Source: Mycolicibacterium sp. J2
Lineage (GTDB): Bacteria; Actinomycetota; Actinomycetes; Mycobacteriales; Mycobacteriaceae
Direction: 5' to 3'
NCBI RefSeq assembly: GCF_026240945.1
Contig: NZ_JAPFPY010000025.1
Span: 1-64,000, forward strand
DNA length: 64,000 nucleotides
The translations under genes and the position numbers were made by a program. This document shows positions 59,569 to 64,000 of the stretch, in pieces. Each line of letters starts with the position of its first letter. Within the stretch, counting starts at the first letter, position 1. The notes under the pieces were generated by a model. The model was given only the letters and a program-made list of their open reading frames with translations. It had not been told where the DNA came from and ran no database searches.

Positions 59569-59606
59569 GCTTGACTGTAACACTTGCTTCAACTAAAGGT
59601 TGGACC

Positions 59607-62600
59607 ATGGGTGGGAGGGCAAGTCGATGGGTGGCCCTGGTGACCGTGGCGGCGGGGGTGATCGGCGCGCTGGCGAGCGTACTGGTGCCCGTGCTTCCGG
59701 TCCGGCAGACGACGGCGATGTTGAACTGGCCTCAGCACGAACGGCTTTCGAACGTCACGGCGCCATTGATCACCCTGACCCCCGTGGCGCTCACCGCGAC
59801 GGTGCCGTGCGCGGTGATCCGCGACATGCCCGCGGCCGGAGGTGTGGTGCTGGGCACCGCACCGGCCCAAGGCAGAAGGGCCGGGCTGAACGGCATGTTC
59901 GTCACGGTGACCGGCGATCGGGTCGACGTGGTGGTCCGCAACGTGGTGGTGGCCGGCGTGCCACGAAAGTGGATGGCCGACCCGGCATGTCGCGCCATCG
60001 AGATCACCTCGTCGGATCGGGGCACCTTCGCCACCATCGCCGGACTGCCCGATCCGGCCGGTGGCGGTCCGTGGCGCAGTGGCTTCACCGATCCGAACCT
60101 GCGGCCCCAGATCGTCGGGGTGTTCACCGATCTGCGTGGGCCCGCACCGGCCGGGCTGTCCTTCTCCGCAACCATCGACACCCGCTACACCAGCACACCG
60201 GCACCCATCAAGCTGGCGGCCATGGTGATCGGCATCGCCGGGACCGCCGTTGCGCTGCTGCGTTGTGGCGGCTGGACCGCCTCGATGGCCGACGGATACG
60301 CCGAGTGGTCCCGTTGCGCTGGCGTGGGTTCACGGCGCCTGATGCGACCGTATTCGCGGTGTCGGTGTTCTGGTTCGTCGCCGGCGCGGGTTCCTCCGAC
60401 GACGGCTATCAGTTCGGCATGGCCAATGTGGCAGGGCAGGCGGGCTACATGTCGAACTACTTCCGCTGGTTCGGTAGCCCGGAAGACCCGTTCGGCTGGT
60501 ACTACGACCTGATCGCCTACCTGACCCACGTGAGCCACGCCAGCATGTGGTTGCGGCTGCCCGATCTGCTCTGCGCCCTGCTGTGCTGGGTGTTGTTGTC
60601 CCGCGAGGTGATTCCGCGCCTGGGCCCCGCGGTGCGCGCGAACCGCGCCGCGTTGTGGGCGGCGGCGGTGGTCCTGCTGGCCGCCTGGATGCCCTTCAAC
60701 AACGGACTGCGCCCAGAAGGTCAGATCGCCACCGGCGCTCTGATCACCTACGTTCTCATCGAACGCGCCATCGTGTCGGGCCGGCTCACCCCGGTCGCGC
60801 TGGCAATCGTGGTCGCCGCGTTCACCCTCGGCATCCAGCCCACCGGCCTGATCGCGGTGGCCGCCCTGCTCGCCGGCGGCCGGCCGATCTTGCGGATCAT
60901 CACCCGGCGAGCGCGCGCGGTCGGGAGATGGCCGGTCCTGGCGCCCCTGGCGGCCGCCGGCCTGGTGGTGCTCACGGTGGTGTTCGCCGATCAGACGATT
61001 GCCACGGTGGCAGAAGCCACCCGGGTGCGCACGGCGATCGGGCCGAGCCAACCCTGGTACACCGAGAACCTGCGGTACTTCTACCTGATCCTGCCGACCA
61101 CCGACGCCGCCATCGCCCGCCGTTTCGGCATCCTCATCACGATAGCCTGCCTGTTCGCGTCGATGCTGATGTTCTTGCGGCGCAGGCGGATTCCCGGCGT
61201 CGCCGGCGGGCCGGCGTGGCGGCTGATGGGCATCATCTTCGGAACGCTGTTCCTGCTCACCTTCACCCCGACGAAGTGGATCCACCACTTCGGCCTGTTC
61301 GCCGCCGTCGGCGCGGCGATGGCGGCGCTGGCCACCACCCTGCTCGGCCCGGCCGTGCTGCGTTCGCCGCGCAACCGGCTCGCGTTCCTGGCGACGGTCT
61401 TGCTGGTGTTGGCCTTGTGTTTCGCCTCCACCAACGGCTGGTGGTACGTGTCGAGTTACGGCGTGCCGTTCAACGACAGCGTTCCGCACCTCGGGCCGGT
61501 GACGGTCAGCGCCGTCCTGTTCGGGCTGTGCCTGGTCACTGCGGCCTGCGCGGGCCTGTTCCACCTGCGGCGGTACCGCGAGCCGCGGCCGGTCCGTGTG
61601 CTGACCACCGCACCGGTTCCGGTCGCCGCCGCCATCATGGTCATCGTGTGCGTGGGATCGATGCTGTCCGGGGTCATCACGCAGTATCCGACCTACTCGA
61701 ACGGCTGGGCCAACGTGCGCGAACTCGCCGGCGGATGCGGTCTCGCCGATGACGTGCTGGTCGAACCGGATCCCGACACCGGTTTCCTCACCCCGGTGTC
61801 GAGCGGCGACGGTCCGCTCGGAGCACTCGGCGGCGACCACCCGGTCGGGTTCAGCGCCAACGGGGTTCCGCCGCACACCCTCGCCGAGGCGGTCTGGCAG
61901 AGCCAACGCCTGGACGGCACCGACGCCGATTGGGCCGCCCCTACCGCCCTGGCAACTCCCGGTGTCAACGGGTCGTCGGTCCCGTTGCCGTACGGGCTCG
62001 ACCCGGCGAAGGTGCCGGTAGTCGGCAGCTTCACCGCTGGGCCCGCCCAGCCCGCGGCGTTGACGTCGGCCTGGTACGCCCTCCCGGACGCCGACGCCGC
62101 ACACCCGCTCGTGGTGGTCACCGCCGCGGGCTCCATCAGCGGCACCAGCGTGCGCAGCGGCCGTACCACCGCCCAAGCGGTGACACTCGAATTCGGCGTG
62201 GCCGGCCCGTCGGGTGACCCGGTACCGCGCGGGCGCCTGGAGCCGTTCGACATCGGCCCGCAACCCGCTTGGCGGAACCTGCGATTCCCACGCACCGACA
62301 TTCCCGCAGATGCGCACTACGTCCGCATCGTCGCAGACGATCGCTCCCTCGACCCGGGCGATTGGGTGGCCGTGACGCCGCCCCGCATTCCGGAACTGCG
62401 GTCCGTCCAGGAGTTCCTGGGCAGCACCCAGCCGATCCTGCTGGATTGGGCCGTCGGTCTGGTATTTCCGTGCCAGCACCCCATGCTGCACGCCAACGGC
62501 GTCACCCAGGTACCCCGATATCGCATCTCCCCGGATTATCCGGCCAAGGTCGAGATGCCCGATACCTGGCAGTCCGGTGACAACGGTGGACTGCTCGGGA

Positions 62601-62782
62601 TCACCGATCTGCTGCTGCGCGCACACGTGTTGCCGACGTACCTGTCGCGGGACTGGGGTCGCGACTGGGGGTCACTGCGCCGATTCGATCCCGTGGTCGA
62701 GGCCGGCGAAGCCGACATCACCGTCGGAACGCAGGTGCGCAGCGGCCTGTGGAGCCCCGGGCCCGTCCGGATCGGGCCGTGA
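59607..62782 (+). pseudogene. EmbB-like arabinosyltransferase, broken by a one-base frameshift
   Basis: A GT-C membrane arabinosyltransferase of the Emb family (about 1058 residues if repaired) that would extend arabinan in arabinogalactan or lipoarabinomannan. Frame 1 runs from ATG 59607 to about 60260 (residues 1-218), then continues one frame over as 'LWRLDRLDGRR'. Restoring one G between 60260 and 60261 (CTG CTG GCG instead of CTG CTG CG) gives 'VALLALWRLDRLDGRR', as in intact family members. The rest is intact: catalytic 'SSDDGYQFGMANVAG', 'YFRWFGSPEDPFGWYYDL', 'MPFNNGLRPEG', 'FTPTKWIHHFGLFAAVGAAMAAL' (key TPTKWIHHFG) and the C-terminal 'LSRDWGRDWGSLRRFDP' carbohydrate-binding module. 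It lies outside any visible embCAB cluster. Real mutation or sequencing error. Confidence 0.82.
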
Positions 62783-62837
62783 CAGGGGCATATCGACCCG
62801 GCGCCCCCGCCCCTCGGCCGGGGCCCCAGCGGCGGGC

Positions 62838-64000
62838 TCAGCGCGGCATGGCAATCCGGATATTCTTGGTCTGCAGGAATTCGTGCAGGCCGTCCACCCC
62901 GCCGGTGCGCCCGAACCCGCTCTGCTTGTAGCCGCCATAGGGGCCTTGCGGGGCGATCTCGCTGAAGGTGTTGATCCAGACCGAGCCGGACTCCAGCCGA
63001 CGGGCCGTCACATGCGCCCGCTGCAGATCCTTGGTGTGCACGAACGCATTCAGGCCGTAGGGCGTGTCGTTGGCCAACGCCACCGCCTGCTCGTCGGTGC
63101 CGAACCGGATGATCGAGACGACCGGCCCGAAGGTCTCGGTGCGGGCCAGTTGCGACCCGTTGTCGACGTCGCCGAAAACCGTGGGCTCCAGGAAGAAGCC
63201 GTCCGCGAGTGCCCCGCCCAGGCGCCGGCCACCGACCAGCAGCTCGCCGGCGGGTTCGGCGACGGCGGTGTCGATGGCGGTGAGGATCCGGGTCAGTGCG
63301 TGCTGACTGACGACCGGGCCCATCCGCACCGCGGGGTCGAATGGGTCGCCGATGCGGGCGGCCGTCACCACGGCGAGGAACTTCTCGACGAACTCGTCGT
63401 AGACCGAGTCGTGCACCAGGATCCGGCTGGCGCACGCGCAGCTCTGCCCGGCCTGCATCAGCGGACCCTGGTGCGCCGACATCTGGGCGGCCGCATCGAG
63501 ATCGGCGTCGGCGAACACGATATTGGCCGATTTGCCGCCCAATTCGGTCACCACCGGGGTGAGGTTGACCGCCGCCGACTGCAGCACCGTGCGAGCGGTC
63601 GTGCCGCCGCCGGTGAAATGTATCTTGCGTACCGCGGGATGGCGCACCAGCGCGTCCCCGCCGGCCGGGCCGGCGGGCAGCACGTTCACCAGCCCGGGCG
63701 GCAACCCGGCCTGCACGCACAGCTCGCCGAACCGCAGTGCCGCCAACGGGGCGAGCTCGGATGGTTTGAACACCACCGCATTCCCGGCCGCCAGTGCCGG
63801 GGCCACACAGGATGCGGCCACCACCAGCGCACCGTTCCACGGAGCGATGACGCCTACGACACCGTAGGGCTCTCGCTCCACGAGGTTGACGTCGAAGCAT
63901 CCGTTGACCGGCGTGCTGAGGCCGTGGGGTTTGTCGGCATAGCCGGCGAAGTGCCGCAGGAACCGCTCCAACAGCACCGCCGTGCCGGCATACGAGATGG
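62838..64000 (-). CDS. Aldehyde dehydrogenase, 5' end cut by window edge
   Basis: NAD(P)-dependent aldehyde dehydrogenase; the start lies beyond 64000. Visible motifs are 'GVVGVIAPWNGALVVAA', 'VVFKPSELAPLAA', 'IHFTGGGTTARTVL', the general-base Glu in 'TELGGKSANIVFADADLD' (key ELGGKSANIVF), the catalytic Cys in 'GQSCACASR' and 'GRTGGVDGLHEFLQTKNI'. The first visible residues read 'ISYAGTAVLLERFLRHFAGYADK', in frame to the edge. It runs convergent to the Emb-like gene, 55 bases from its end. Substrate unknown. Confidence 0.88.
   Translation of the reverse strand, partial: ISYAGTAVLLERFLRHFAGYADKPHGLSTPVNGCFDVNLVEREPYGVVGVIAPWNGALVVAASCVAPALAAGNAVVFKPSELAPLAALRFGELCVQAGLPPGLVNVLPAGPAGGDALVRHPAVRKIHFTGGGTTARTVLQSAAVNLTPVVTELGGKSANIVFADADLDAAAQMSAHQGPLMQAGQSCACASRILVHDSVYDEFVEKFLAVVTAARIGDPFDPAVRMGPVVSQHALTRILTAIDTAVAEPAGELLVGGRRLGGALADGFFLEPTVFGDVDNGSQLARTETFGPVVSIIRFGTDEQAVALANDTPYGLNAFVHTKDLQRAHVTARRLESGSVWINTFSEIAPQGPYGGYKQSGFGRTGGVDGLHEFLQTKNIRIAMPR

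Noticed and set aside
59569..59606. TetR operator in the gap between the TetR and Emb-like genes
   Set aside because: Only short TTGA/TCAA arms are visible, not a convincing palindrome of TetR type.

Overview
The window is high-GC actinobacterial DNA from a mycobacterium, most likely a fast-growing Mycolicibacterium-type species. The central part follows the gene order I know from the Rv2901c to Rv2971 interval of M. tuberculosis: DUF2469-rnhB-lepB-rplS, lppW, trmD-rimM-khpA-rpsP, amidohydrolase-ffh, glnD-glnB-amt, ftsY, smc-acyP-osmC, fpg-rnc-DUF177, sepIVA, coaD-rsmD-pyc, VKOR-dsbA, lipN and an aldo/keto reductase. Species assignment and synteny come from memory of these families, not from a search. 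No tRNA, rRNA, insertion sequence, prophage or CRISPR array was seen.

Layout. Positions 1-9.2 kb are accessory: a DUF6745 protein, then an iron-type ABC transporter (binding lipoprotein, fused permease, ATPase) that overlaps by 4 bp into an unusual adenylation-carrier-acyltransferase fusion. A good match to the IdeR iron box lies just upstream, so this looks like an iron-starvation operon. A CoA transferase-thioesterase pair converges on it. Positions 9.2-16.2 kb hold conserved housekeeping genes (RNase HII, signal peptidase, ribosomal proteins L19 and S16, rRNA and tRNA modification or maturation). Positions 16.2-21 kb hold a three-gene cluster for the compatible solute N-acetylglutaminylglutamine amide (NAGGN), with a strong hairpin in the leader of its first gene. 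Then come two tandem D,D-carboxypeptidases, a diflavin reductase, and amidohydrolase-ffh.

Positions 27.4-30.7 kb hold a molybdopterin oxidoreductase with a one-base frameshift and a divergent methionine aminopeptidase/XRE regulator pair with twin inverted-repeat operators. Positions 30.7-35.2 kb form the nitrogen-control operon amt-glnB-glnD, with a GlnR-like box upstream. Positions 35.2-49.9 kb cover ftsY, a type 2 isopentenyl diphosphate isomerase, smc and its small partners, DNA and RNA repair or processing genes, an inserted sulfur-scavenging pair (SsuD-like and SfnB-like), sepIVA, a hemerythrin, coaD and rsmD. Positions 49.9-57.4 kb hold pyruvate carboxylase, the oxidative-folding pair VKOR/DsbA, lipN and two aldo/keto reductases. 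The right end carries a catalase, a TetR regulator, an EmbB-like arabinosyltransferase broken by one missing base, and an aldehyde dehydrogenase cut by the window edge.

Most promising leads: the IdeR-boxed transporter/ligase/acyltransferase operon; the map/XRE module with operators that sit on both divergent promoters; the EmbB-like gene away from any visible embCAB context; the probable CTG start of rsmD; and the lipN/aldo-keto reductase pair whose opposing start codons lie in the same palindrome.
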